A DNA stretch of 21,280 bases from Gemmatimonadota bacterium (GTDB lineage: Bacteria; Gemmatimonadota; Gemmatimonadetes; Gemmatimonadales; GWC2-71-9). Location of the stretch: the NCBI GenBank assembly GCA_003221085.1, contig QHUD01000102.1:10188-31467 (forward strand), read 5' to 3'. A program made the position numbers and the translations under genes. This document shows positions 1 to 7,709 of the stretch, one piece after another (position 1 is the first letter of the stretch; the number at the start of each line of letters is the position of its first letter). The notes beneath the pieces were generated by a model. It did no database searches and had not been told where the DNA came from. It saw nothing but the letters and a program-made list of their open reading frames with translations.

Positions 1-2063
1 ACCTCGCGATCGGCGCGACGCTGGTTCTGGCCATCCTGGTGATCTTCCTCGGCGACTGGCGGAGCGCCCTGATCGTCGGCGCCGTCATCCCGCTCTCCCT
101 GCTGTTCGCGTTCATCCTCATGGACTGGCGCGGCGTCTCCGCGAACCTCATTTCGCTGGGCGCCGTGGACTTCGGCATCATCGTAGACTCGGCCGTCGTG
201 ATGGTCGAGGCGTTCCTCGTGCGGCTCGCGCTCGAGCCCCCCAGGGACGAGCGCCACAAGCGTGAAACCGTCGCGCAAACCGCGGAGCTGATGGGCCGTC
301 CGATATTGTTCTCGAAGGCCATCGTCATCACGGCGTTCCTGCCCATCTTCACGTTCCAGCGGGTCGAGAAGCGGATCTTCTCTCCGATGGCCTTTACGCT
401 GAGCTTCGCCCTGCTCGGCTCGCTGCTGCTGTCGCTCACGCTGGTCCCGACTCTGTCGAGCTGGTTTGTGAAGGGGCAACGCGGCGAGACCGGAGCCGTC
501 CGCTGGCTGCACCGGCTGTTTCGGCCGAGCCTCGATTGGGTGCTGGCGCACACTCGACAGACGTTGCTCGCCGCCCTCGCGCTGCTCGTGGCTTCATTGG
601 CGCTGGGCAGCCGGCTCGGCACCGAGTTTCTGCCCGCGCTCGACGAGGGGAATATCTGGCTCCGCGTCACGATGCCCGTGGGGATCTCGCTCGAGCAGGC
701 GAAGGTCGTGGAGCGCCAGATCCGGTCGATCGTCCTGCTCTATCCGCAGGTGCAACAGGTCATCACCCAGCTCGGCCGGCCGGACGACGGCACCGATTCC
801 AAGGGCTCGAACAACCTCGAGGTCTACGTGGATCTCAAGCCCCGCGGCCAGTGGGGCGATGTCCACGACAAAGACGACCTGATCAACCGGATGTACGCGA
901 GGATGTCCCAGATCCCGGGACTCAGATTCAACTTCTCGCAGTACATCAAGGACAACGTCGAGGAGGCCCTCTCCGGCGTCACCGGCGAGCTGGTCGTGAA
1001 GATCTTCGGGCCGGACCTCGAGGTGCTCCAGGAGAAGGCCACCGAGGTCGAGCGCGTGATGGCGGGCGTGCGCGGCGTCGCCGATCTCGACGTCGAGCAC
1101 CAGTTCGGGCAGCCCCAGCTTCGCTTCGAGATCGACCGGGACGCGATCGCTCGCTACGGCCTCGCCGTCGCGGACGTCAACGCCGCCGTCGAGACGGCAG
1201 TCGGCGGGAAGGCCGTCACGCGCTTTCTCGAGAGCGCCCGGGTGTTCGACGTGCGGGTGCGCTACGTCGCGCCGGCACGCGACAGCCGTCGCGCGCTGGA
1301 AGAGCTGCCGGTCAACACGCCTGACGGCAGGATCGTGCCGCTCGGCAGCCTGGTCCGCGCGACGTCGGCGGAAGGCGCGTCGCGCATCTCCCGCGAGGCG
1401 AACGAGCGCCGCATCGCCATCAAGTGCTCAGTGCGGGGGCGGGACCAGGGCGGGTTCGTCGGCGAAGCCCAGCAGGCCGTGGAGCGAGAGGTGCGGCTGC
1501 CGCCCGGCTACCGCGTGACCTGGGGCGGGCAGTTCGAGAACCAGCGTCGTGCCATGGCCCGCCTTGCGGTAATCGTGCCGACCAGCATCGGGCTCATCTT
1601 CGTGCTGCTCTTCGCCGCGTTCGACTCTACCAAGTACGCCGCGCTGATCCTGGCCAACCTCCCGTTCGCGCTGATCGGCGGCATCGTGACGCTATGGCTG
1701 CGCAACATCAATCTCAGCGTCTCGGCCGCCGTCGGCTTCATCGCGCTGTTCGGCATCTCGGTGCAGAACGGCGTGATCCTCGTGAGCCGCTTCAATGAGC
1801 TGCGCCAGGAGGGGCGGTCCATAAACGACGCGGTGCGTCAGGGTACCCGCGAGCGCCTGCGTCCCGTCGTGATGACGGCGCTGATGGCGGCGCTCGGCCT
1901 GCTTCCAGCGGCCCTGTCGCAAGGAGTCGGTGCGGAGACAACGCGACCCTTCGCCTCGGTCATCGTCGGCGGCCTTGCCACGGCAACTACGCTCACCCTG
2001 CTGCTGCTGCCCGTCCTGTATCAGCTGTTTCACGAAGATCCTCAGGAACAGGGCGCGGTGTAG
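1..2063 (+). CDS. Heavy-metal efflux RND transporter (CzcA/CusA type), 5'-truncated by window edge
   Basis: Inner-membrane proton-driven pump subunit of a tripartite metal efflux complex. The reading frame is open from base 3, so the gene enters from outside the window; about 687 of the usual roughly 1,040 residues are present. The transmembrane-4 proton-relay motif of the heavy-metal (HME) RND family is visible near bases 165-210 (DFGIIVDSAVVMVE, with the two Asp and the Glu expected). It is followed by the second large periplasmic domain (about bases 630-1540) and the C-terminal helix bundle, including GISVQNGVILVSRFNELR. The ending is complete, with a hydrophilic tail. Family membership is firm; the metal (Cu/Ag, or Zn/Co/Cd/Ni) cannot be read from this portion. 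The membrane-fusion and outer-membrane partners would be expected upstream, outside the window. The stop lies only 8 bases from the convergent kinase gene. Confidence 0.95.
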   Translation, partial: LAIGATLVLAILVIFLGDWRSALIVGAVIPLSLLFAFILMDWRGVSANLISLGAVDFGIIVDSAVVMVEAFLVRLALEPPRDERHKRETVAQTAELMGRPILFSKAIVITAFLPIFTFQRVEKRIFSPMAFTLSFALLGSLLLSLTLVPTLSSWFVKGQRGETGAVRWLHRLFRPSLDWVLAHTRQTLLAALALLVASLALGSRLGTEFLPALDEGNIWLRVTMPVGISLEQAKVVERQIRSIVLLYPQVQQVITQLGRPDDGTDSKGSNNLEVYVDLKPRGQWGDVHDKDDLINRMYARMSQIPGLRFNFSQYIKDNVEEALSGVTGELVVKIFGPDLEVLQEKATEVERVMAGVRGVADLDVEHQFGQPQLRFEIDRDAIARYGLAVADVNAAVETAVGGKAVTRFLESARVFDVRVRYVAPARDSRRALEELPVNTPDGRIVPLGSLVRATSAEGASRISREANERRIAIKCSVRGRDQGGFVGEAQQAVEREVRLPPGYRVTWGGQFENQRRAMARLAVIVPTSIGLIFVLLFAAFDSTKYAALILANLPFALIGGIVTLWLRNINLSVSAAVGFIALFGISVQNGVILVSRFNELRQEGRSINDAVRQGTRERLRPVVMTALMAALGLLPAALSQGVGAETTRPFASVIVGGLATATTLTLLLLPVLYQLFHEDPQEQGAV

Positions 2064-2071
2064 TGGGCTCG

Positions 2072-3896
2072 CTAAGCGTCCAGCACCTCGCGCACCTTGC
2101 GCGCGAGACTCTCGGGCGTGAACGGCTTCTGGAGATAGGGCGTTCCGTCCTCGAGCACGCCGTGACGGACGACCGCGTCGCCGGTGTAGCCCGACGCGTA
2201 CAGGACCTTCGTGTCGGGCCGGGTACGCGCCAATTGGTCCGCCAGCTGCCGCCCGCTCATCCCCGGCATGACCACGTCGGTCAGGAGCAGGTGAATCGGC
2301 CCGGAATGTCGCTGCGCCAGGTGGACCGCGACCTCACCGTCGGGCGCCTCGAGCACTGTGTACCCCTGGCGCTCGAGGACCTGCTTCCCGACCGCCCGGA
2401 CCGCCGCGGAGTCTTCAGCGAAGAGCACCGTCTCCCTGCCGCGAGCGACGGGGGCGAGCGCCGCGGCAGCCACACCTTCCGCCGCCGCGTCCACCCGCGG
2501 CAGGTAGATCTTGAAGGTCGTGCCACGGCCGGGCTCGGAGTACACCCAGATGAAGCCGCCCGACTGTTGCACGATGCCATAGACGGTGGCGAGGCCGAGT
2601 CCGGTCCCTTTGCCGGGTGCTTTGGTCGTAAAGAACGGCTCGAAGATCCGCGCCTTGGTCGCCTCGTCCATGCCGACGCCGGTGTCCGTCACCGCGAGCA
2701 TCACGAACTGGCGTACCGCCGCGGCGCCCTGCGCCCGCGCGAAGTCGGGGTCATGCTCGACATTGGCGGTCTCGATCGTGAGTTTGCCGCCCGTCGGCAT
2801 CGCATCGCGCGCGTTGACCGCCAGATTCATGAGCACCTGCTCGAGCTGCCCCATGTCGGCCCGCACCGCTCCCAGATCGGGCGCTGGCGAGGCGGCCAGC
2901 TCGACGTCCTCGCCCAGGACCCGGCGAAGGATTTTCTGGAGACCGTCAACCACCGCGTTCAGACTCACGAGGCGCAGCTCGACGACCTGCTGTCGGCTGA
3001 AGGCGAGCAGTTGACGGGTGAGCGCCGCGGCGCCGTCGGCCGCCTTCCGCACCTGCTCGACATCGACCCGGTTGGGATCGTCGGTGTGGAGCTCTTCCAG
3101 CAGCAGATCTCTTCTGAGACTGCAGTAGCTGCTGCTGGAGTCGCCGCTGGTCGGTGACGTCGCGGACGAACGTCTCGTAGTACTCGACCTGCCCGTCGCC
3201 ATTGCGCACCGCGCGCACGCTGAGCTGTACAGTCAGGGGGCGTCCGTCTTTGCGCTTCCAGGTCGCCTCCACGTCGTCATATTGGCGATCGGTGTAGGTA
3301 TCGCGCGCGACGAGGCGTTGGCGCTCGGCGGGATCGGCGTACACATCCCGCGCCATGTCGAGCGCCATGACCTCGGCGGCGGAGTCGTAGCCGAGCATGC
3401 GGACCACCGCGCGGTTTACCGACAAGACCCTTCCGTGCGGGGTCGAGCGGTAGATGCCAACGGGGGCGTGCTCCACCAGGGTCCCATAGCTGGCCTCCGA
3501 CGCGCGCAGCGCCGCCCGCGCTTTCGCCTCGCGCAGCTCCCGCTCGATCGCGGGGAGGAGGCGCTTGACCTGCCCCTTCGCGAAGTAGTCGCTCGCGCCC
3601 GCTTTCATGGCGGCCACGGCCTGGTCTTCGCTGATCGTGCCCGACACGCAAATGAAGGGAATGTCCACGCCTCGCTCCCGCAGGAGCGCGAGCGCCGCCG
3701 TGCTGCTGAACGTCGGCATGCTGTGATCGCCGACGACCAGGTCCCAGCGCTTGCCCTCGAGGGCGGCTTGCATGGCGGCGGCGGTGTCGACCCGCTCGAA
3801 GGTCACCTCGTACCCGCCGCGCTTGAGCTCGCGGACGAGCAAGAGCGCGTCCTCCTCGGAGTCTTCGACCAGCAGCACGCGTAGCGAGATGCTCAC
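2072..3896 (-). pseudogene. Hybrid sensor histidine kinase (REC-PAS-HATPase-REC), frame-broken with the H-box missing
   Basis: Two reading frames together spell one kinase. The first (from ATG 3896) has a receiver domain with acidic pair E11/D12, phospho-Asp D57 and K107, then a PAS domain with its PAC tail (about residues 135-265), and runs normally to LLQSQK at base 3111. The second frame takes up at DLLLEEL (base 3109) and continues with ALTRQLLAFSRQQ, the N box NLAVNARDAM, G1 DTGVGM, F box FEPFFTTK, G2 GTGLGLA, and a C-terminal receiver domain (TDVVMPGMSG, LQKPF). Kinases of this class normally have about 25 residues at the join, including the phospho-His motif AHDFNNLL. They are absent here and the frame shifts by one base. 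As written, the product would be a receiver-PAS protein with a nonsense tail. The upstream gap 3897-4096 holds an inverted repeat. A natural deletion and an assembly error both remain possible. Confidence 0.85.
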
Positions 3897-3964
3897 AAGT
3901 CCTTCTCCACTCCCCTTTTGAGTCGTGTACCCTGGCGTCGCACTCTTTAAGACTGCCTTTCATT

Positions 3965-4003
3965 TAGGTCAGGCGTGGTGAGCCATGTCACGTGCCTGAC
4001 CTA
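3965..4003. repeat. Perfect 10-bp inverted repeat upstream of the hybrid kinase gene
   Basis: TAGGTCAGGC (3965-3974) and GCCTGACCTA (3994-4003) are exact reverse complements separated by 19 bases. The repeat lies about 70 bases upstream of the kinase start, in the 200-base gap between the MarR gene end and the kinase gene. There is no T-run after either arm, so an operator-like site or RNA stem is more likely than an intrinsic terminator. An AT-rich patch follows (4004-4023, with ATTGTTATAGG). Nothing else recognisable lies in the gap except the tRNA-like string at its far end. Confidence 0.6.
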
Positions 4004-4059
4004 TGCCAAATTGTTATAGGAAAAAGCGTTGCGTTGTCACAACATGCGGGGGCTGCCGG

Positions 4060-4113
4060 CGCTGGGCTCCGAGGGCAGAAGCCGAACCCACGACCCCTAA
4101 CGAGCACTCGTGC
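4060..4113 (-). other. Possible degenerate tRNA 3'-half-like sequence
   Basis: Read on the minus strand, the segment resembles the variable loop, T arm and acceptor end of a tRNA: TTAGGGGTCGTGGGTTCG, then a run ending CTCGGAGCCCA. The T-loop-like GGTTCG is present. However, the supposed T stem (GTGGG versus TCTGC) does not pair properly, and no anticodon or D arm is visible. It overlaps the last codons of the MarR gene. At best it is a decayed attachment-site relic; chance resemblance is quite possible. Confidence 0.15.
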
Positions 4114-4576
4114 CGCGAGTGAGGAGCGGGCGGAGGCGTGCCATCGCGCGCCCGATGAGAGCGCGCTCGCTCGGCGGGAGGTCGGCGAGCCGGGCGTCGA
4201 GGGCAGCCTGTGCCGCCGCGAGCGCGGTTCGGAGAGCCCCCTTCCCGGCCCTGGTCAGCCGGAGCCGCAGCCGGCGGCGGTCGCGCGGGGCGGCGAGCCG
4301 GACCACGAGCCTCCGACGCGCGAGCGCAGCGACCAACGCCGACGTGCTGGGCAGCGTGACCCCCACGTAATCGGCGACTGCCGAGAGGTCGGCATCCGGT
4401 TGGGAGTCGAGGAAGCCGAGGGCCCGCAGGTGCGATAACGACAGCTGCTGTGGGCGCCGACGCCGCACCTCGGGTGTCACCAGGCGCGTCACCAGCAGAG
4501 TGATCTCCAGCACGGCCTTGGCTACCAGCCGAGGCGAGGGGGCGGCGCTGCCGAGCCGAGCAAGATGATTGGGCAT
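4097..4576 (-). CDS. MarR-family winged-helix transcriptional regulator
   Basis: A 159-residue protein of typical MarR length. After an N-terminal helix (dimerisation), residues about 46-115 form the winged-helix domain: SLSHLRALGFL, the recognition-helix region VADYVGVTLPSTSALVAAL, and a basic wing RRLVVRLAAPRDRRRLRLRLT, followed by the C-terminal dimerisation helices. It is unusually rich in Arg, Ala and Leu. The ATG at 4576 has no good ribosome-binding site, so translation may be leaderless or start slightly elsewhere. It is transcribed divergently from the universal stress protein across a 105-base AT-rich gap, so repression of its own promoter and of the stress gene is the natural inference. 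The ligand is unknown. Confidence 0.85.
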   Translation of the reverse strand: MPNHLARLGSAAPSPRLVAKAVLEITLLVTRLVTPEVRRRRPQQLSLSHLRALGFLDSQPDADLSAVADYVGVTLPSTSALVAALARRRLVVRLAAPRDRRRLRLRLTRAGKGALRTALAAAQAALDARLADLPPSERALIGRAMARLRPLLTRGTSAR

Positions 4577-4596
4577 CGACGTACGATGGAAGATAC

Positions 4597-4609
4597 TTAG
4601 AGAAACTAA
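4597..4609. promoter_or_regulatory. Candidate MarR operator in the divergent intergenic region
   Basis: TTAG-AGAAA-CTAA forms a short perfect inverted repeat, and CTAACTAATAGCTAG continues with related half-sites. It is the only AT-rich patch between the divergent MarR and stress-protein genes and lies 20 bases upstream of the MarR start. MarR regulators commonly bind palindromes over their own promoter. The site is short, so the assignment is an inference. Confidence 0.35.
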
Positions 4610-4634
4610 CTAATAGCTAGACGACGGAACATTC

Positions 4635-4661
4635 ATGAAAGGAGGATCGTTCGTGAGGTAG
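4635..4661 (+). other. Eight-codon upstream ORF containing a strong Shine-Dalgarno sequence
   Basis: An ATG at 4635 opens an eight-codon ORF (MKGGSFVR) ending in TAG at 4661, about 20 bases before the stress-protein start. Inside it, AAAGGAGG (4638-4645) is an almost ideal Shine-Dalgarno sequence. Seven bases further on, a GTG at 4653 would start a two-codon minigene with the same stop. Neither start is in frame with the downstream gene, whose own site (GAGG at 4669-4672) is more modest. It could be a leader that tunes translation, or chance. Confidence 0.3.
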
Positions 4662-4681
4662 CCTTCCTCGAGGCGGATACC

Positions 4682-5575
4682 ATGTCCTGGAAACCAATCA
4701 TCGTTGGCGTCGATGGCTCGGCTGAGGCCGCGGATGCGGTAGCGTTTGGCGTCGCGGCGGCCCGCCGCGCCGCAACGGTCTGCTATCTCGTGTATGCTGC
4801 GCCCGACGTGCCCGCGCGGGGGCACGATCCCTATCCATACACGCGGCTCGACGAGCGGGCGCGCGCGGCGCTTTTGGCGGCACTTGCGAACCGCGTGCCG
4901 GCGCCGCCGCTCACAACGCTCACCGTTCGCCGGGGACCTCCAGCTGGCGTGCTGCGTGAAGCCGTAGTGGCGCGCGGCGCGGAGCTCGTGGTGCTCGGCG
5001 GTAAGCACCATTCCACCCTCGGACGCTGGTTGGGCGGCAGCACCAGTGTGAGCGTAGCGCGCTCGACGCTCGTGCCGCTGCTGGTCACGGTGGGACAGCC
5101 CGCGATCCGCCGAGTTCTGGTCGCCGTGGATCAGTCGAGCGCGGCCCGGCCGACGCTCGCCGCCGCCGAGCGCTACGTGGCGCTGTTCGGCGCCGAGCTG
5201 CGTGCCCTCAGCGTAATCGAGCCGCTCCCGATCCTGCTCGACACGCCACAGCCAGACAAGCCCGACTATTACCGGCTCTTGGAAGAGAAGCTCGCAGACG
5301 AGATCTGGCCCCTGATCCGCGCGCCCGGCGTGGATACCCTCGTCCGTCACGGCACGGCTCTGGAGACGATTCTGCACGAAGCCGCCGAGTGGCGCGCCGA
5401 TCTGCTCGTGGTCGGCTCGCACGGGAAGGGACCGGTCACGCGCATGATCGTGGGCAGCGTTACGGAGAGACTGATCAACAACCTGCCGACGTCGCTGCTG
5501 GTTGTGCCGGCAGGAGTGGCGGCGATCGGCCCCGAGACACGAGAGGTCATGACGGTGAACGAGGAGGAGACATAA
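4682..5575 (+). CDS. Tandem-domain universal stress protein (UspA family)
   Basis: A 297-residue cytosolic protein made of two UspA folds, the usual length for the tandem class. Domain 1 starts IIVGVDGS; domain 2 starts around residue 140 with RRVLVAVDQSS. The nucleotide-binding signature G-x2-G-x9-G-S/T is intact in domain 2 (GSHGKGPVTRMIVGS, from residue 245). In domain 1 the second Gly is replaced by His (GGKHHSTLGRWLGGS, from residue 106). Domain 2 is therefore the likely ATP site and domain 1 may be degenerate. The start is supported by GAGG ten bases upstream. Its divergent neighbour is a MarR regulator. The exact stress role cannot be inferred. Confidence 0.93.
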   Translation: MSWKPIIVGVDGSAEAADAVAFGVAAARRAATVCYLVYAAPDVPARGHDPYPYTRLDERARAALLAALANRVPAPPLTTLTVRRGPPAGVLREAVVARGAELVVLGGKHHSTLGRWLGGSTSVSVARSTLVPLLVTVGQPAIRRVLVAVDQSSAARPTLAAAERYVALFGAELRALSVIEPLPILLDTPQPDKPDYYRLLEEKLADEIWPLIRAPGVDTLVRHGTALETILHEAAEWRADLLVVGSHGKGPVTRMIVGSVTERLINNLPTSLLVVPAGVAAIGPETREVMTVNEEET

Positions 5576-5661
5576 GGTCCACCTCCGTTCGCGTTTTTTC
5601 GGCGGCGGCGGCGGATGTTTGGGTACTCACCTGACGTCCGTCTCCGGCATATTCCCTACCC

Positions 5662-6288
5662 ATGCGCCCGTCCATCACTTACGGCCTGCTGGGTGTCGTG
5701 CTGCTGTCGGCCTGCACCAGCGAGGAGGGTCCCTTCCCCGGATGCCTGGTCAAGGGCGACGCGGTCCGCTCGGGTGTCCGCACCCTGAACCAGCTGAAGA
5801 ACCGAGTTGCCGCGCCGTCCGCCCGAGACATCGACTCCGCCGTCACCCTCCAAGCCCTGCTCGCCCCCGGTGATGATCGCGGCCGCTGGAGCGCACGGCG
5901 GGCCGCCACCGTCGTGGGCTACGTGCGAGACGTGAAGCTGGGCGGCGTAGAGACCGTCAACTGCTTCGCGAGGACGCCGGACCATCGAGACACCCACATC
6001 GAGCTCGTGACTGACCCAGCGAACGGCGGGCACTTGCCGCTGATCGTCGAGATTACACCCTGGTGGCGGCGGCACGCCGCGAGCGGGGGCACCAATTGGT
6101 CTACCGACTCACTCCGCGCAGCGTTGCTTGGCCGCTGGGTCCGGGTGACGGGCTGGCTCCTGTTCGATACGGAACACGGGCGCCAGGCCGAGAACACCGC
6201 GTCGGGGAGGGTCGGCAATTGGCGCGCGACGGCTTGGGAGCTGCACCCCGTCACCGAACTCAAGGTCGTGGCTGGCCCGTCCCGCTAG
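5662..6288 (+). CDS. Uncharacterised lipoprotein
   Basis: A 208-residue protein with a lipoprotein signal peptide: a short hydrophobic stretch and lipobox LLSAC with the lipidated Cys at residue 18. The mature part contains segments that look like a small beta-barrel (OB-like) fold: AATVVGYVRDVKLGG, DTHIELV, LPLIVEITP, WVRVTGWLLFD and a C-terminal RATAWELHPVTEL. I have a general memory of similar short proteins ending in a WEIHPVT-like motif but cannot name a characterised family. There is no Shine-Dalgarno sequence; TATTCC seven bases before the ATG could be a -10 element of a leaderless transcript. It lies 18 bases before uppP on the same strand, so co-transcription is likely. Confidence 0.75.
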   Translation: MRPSITYGLLGVVLLSACTSEEGPFPGCLVKGDAVRSGVRTLNQLKNRVAAPSARDIDSAVTLQALLAPGDDRGRWSARRAATVVGYVRDVKLGGVETVNCFARTPDHRDTHIELVTDPANGGHLPLIVEITPWWRRHAASGGTNWSTDSLRAALLGRWVRVTGWLLFDTEHGRQAENTASGRVGNWRATAWELHPVTELKVVAGPSR

Positions 6289-6306
6289 CCGATGTAGCTT
6301 GAAGCC

Positions 6307-7122
6307 GTGCACACCCTTCTCGCCGCGATCATTCTCGGGCTGGTCGAGGGCGCGACGGAGTTCCTCCCCGTCTCGTCCACAGGCCACCTGATCCTGGCAG
6401 GCCACGCCCTCGGATTCGTAGGTCCACGCGCCGCCGCCTTCGAAATCGTCATCCAGCTCGGCGCCATCCTGGCCATCGTCTGGCTCTATCGCGGCCTGCT
6501 GTGGCGCGTGGTGAAGGACGGCATCGCCGTCCCGGAGTCGCGCCGGCCCGTGCTCGCGCTGCTGGTCGCGTTCCTGCCGGCCGCCGTCGTGGGGTTGCTC
6601 ACACACCACTGGATCACCGCGCACCTGTTCACACCCCCGGTGGTGATCGCCGCCCTGATCGCGGGTGGCGTCGCCATCCTGGTGATCGAGCGCCGGCGCC
6701 CCGCCTCCCGCATCGAGACGGTGACGCAGATCGGCTATCGCACCGCGCTGTGGATCGGGATCGCGCAGGTGTTCGCGTTGATCCCCGGCGTGTCACGCTC
6801 GGGAGCGACGATCATGGGCGCGCTGCTCGTGGGCGTCGGGCGCCCGGCCGCTGCTGAGTTCTCGTTCCTGCTCGCCATTCCGGTGATGTTCGCGGCCACG
6901 GGCCTGGACCTGTGGGCAAACCGCCACCTGTTGTCGGCAGCCGACGCGCCGATCTTTGCGACGGGCTTCGTGGTGGCGTTCGCGAGCGCTCTCGTGGTAG
7001 TGCGGTGGCTCATCCGCTTCGTGTCGCACCGCTCGTTCGACGTGTTCGCCTGGTACCGCATCGCGTTCGGGCTGGTTCTGGCGGCACTCCTCGCCACCGG
7101 GCAGTCCTGGCTCGCGAGATAA
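6307..7122 (+). CDS. uppP: Undecaprenyl-diphosphatase
   Basis: An integral membrane enzyme that dephosphorylates undecaprenyl pyrophosphate to recycle the lipid carrier for peptidoglycan and other surface polymers; overexpression is classically linked to bacitracin resistance. The 271 residues match the family length. Both active-site motifs are intact: EGATEFLPVSSTGHLIL near the N-terminus, and PGVSRSGATIMGALLVG at about residues 158-180. About eight hydrophobic helices are visible. It begins with GTG shortly after the upstream lipoprotein stop and is followed 25 bases later by a PAP2-type phosphatase remnant. Confidence 0.97.
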   Translation: MHTLLAAIILGLVEGATEFLPVSSTGHLILAGHALGFVGPRAAAFEIVIQLGAILAIVWLYRGLLWRVVKDGIAVPESRRPVLALLVAFLPAAVVGLLTHHWITAHLFTPPVVIAALIAGGVAILVIERRRPASRIETVTQIGYRTALWIGIAQVFALIPGVSRSGATIMGALLVGVGRPAAAEFSFLLAIPVMFAATGLDLWANRHLLSAADAPIFATGFVVAFASALVVVRWLIRFVSHRSFDVFAWYRIAFGLVLAALLATGQSWLAR

Positions 7123-7147
7123 CGAGAGAGGGGGCTCGCGGGCTCGA

Positions 7148-7676
7148 ATGACCATGCCCCGGCGGCAGCCCGGTCCCGAGATGCTTGTTACAGGGGTGCT
7201 AGTCCTCTTGTTTCTCGTCGCGCAGCTGTCGGATCAGTGGATCTTCCATCACTTCACATTCCCCGGGATCTACGACCGCGGCTGGGGCCGCATGCTGCGG
7301 CTCGCCGGGTACTTCCCGCTGTGGGGGATCGTGGCGCTGGCGCTGGTGCTGCACGACTGGGTGCCGCGGACGCTCGCTACCCGAGCGGCCCGGGTTGGCC
7401 GATGGTGCCCACGTGTTTCGGCCCTGGTCCGACCATCCGTTCTCGACCGGCCAGCTCGGGCTGCCCAGCAGTGAGGCCGCCGTAGCTTTCGCCGCCGCGG
7501 CGGCGCTTGCTCGTCTGTTCCCCGAAGCCGGGCTCCTCTGGTACGCGCTCGCCCTTGGATGCGCCCTCACACGTGTCGCCAGTGGTGCCCACTTCATGAG
7601 CGATGCGGTACTGGCGGCGTTCGTCGGATACGTGGTGGTGTGGATGCTCTGGCGGCGTCGGCGCAGTCGGAGCTGA
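7148..7676 (+). pseudogene. PAP2-family membrane phosphatase, frame-broken at catalytic motif 1
   Basis: The first frame (ATG 7148) gives two transmembrane helices (MLVTGVLVLLFLVAQL and LRLAGYFPLWGIVALALVL) and runs to about base 7375. The second frame (open by 7371, ending 7676) begins LPERPGLADGAHVFRPW and carries GLPSSEAAVAFAAA (motif 2 region) and TRVASGAHFMSD (motif 3). The Lys-bearing part of motif 1 (K-x6-RP), which should precede ERP, is missing at the join, together with a frame change. Motif 2 also has Glu where the usual PSGH has His. If intact, the enzyme would hydrolyse lipid phosphates such as undecaprenyl pyrophosphate, matching uppP upstream. It is either decayed or misassembled. 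The 3' end faces the plastocyanin gene across 33 bases with no clear terminator. Confidence 0.75.
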
Positions 7677-7709
7677 TCCTCTCCGCTGCCCCGAGCCGTC
7701 AGACGCGCG

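Noticed and set aside
2063..3157. 364-codon plus-strand open frame across the hybrid kinase region
   Set aside because: It is antisense to recognisable HATPase and receiver motifs and has no domain of its own.
5576..5661. T-run (5594-5599) with CGG repeats after the stress-protein gene as a possible terminator
   Set aside because: No stable stem precedes the T-run; the CGG repeats follow it instead.
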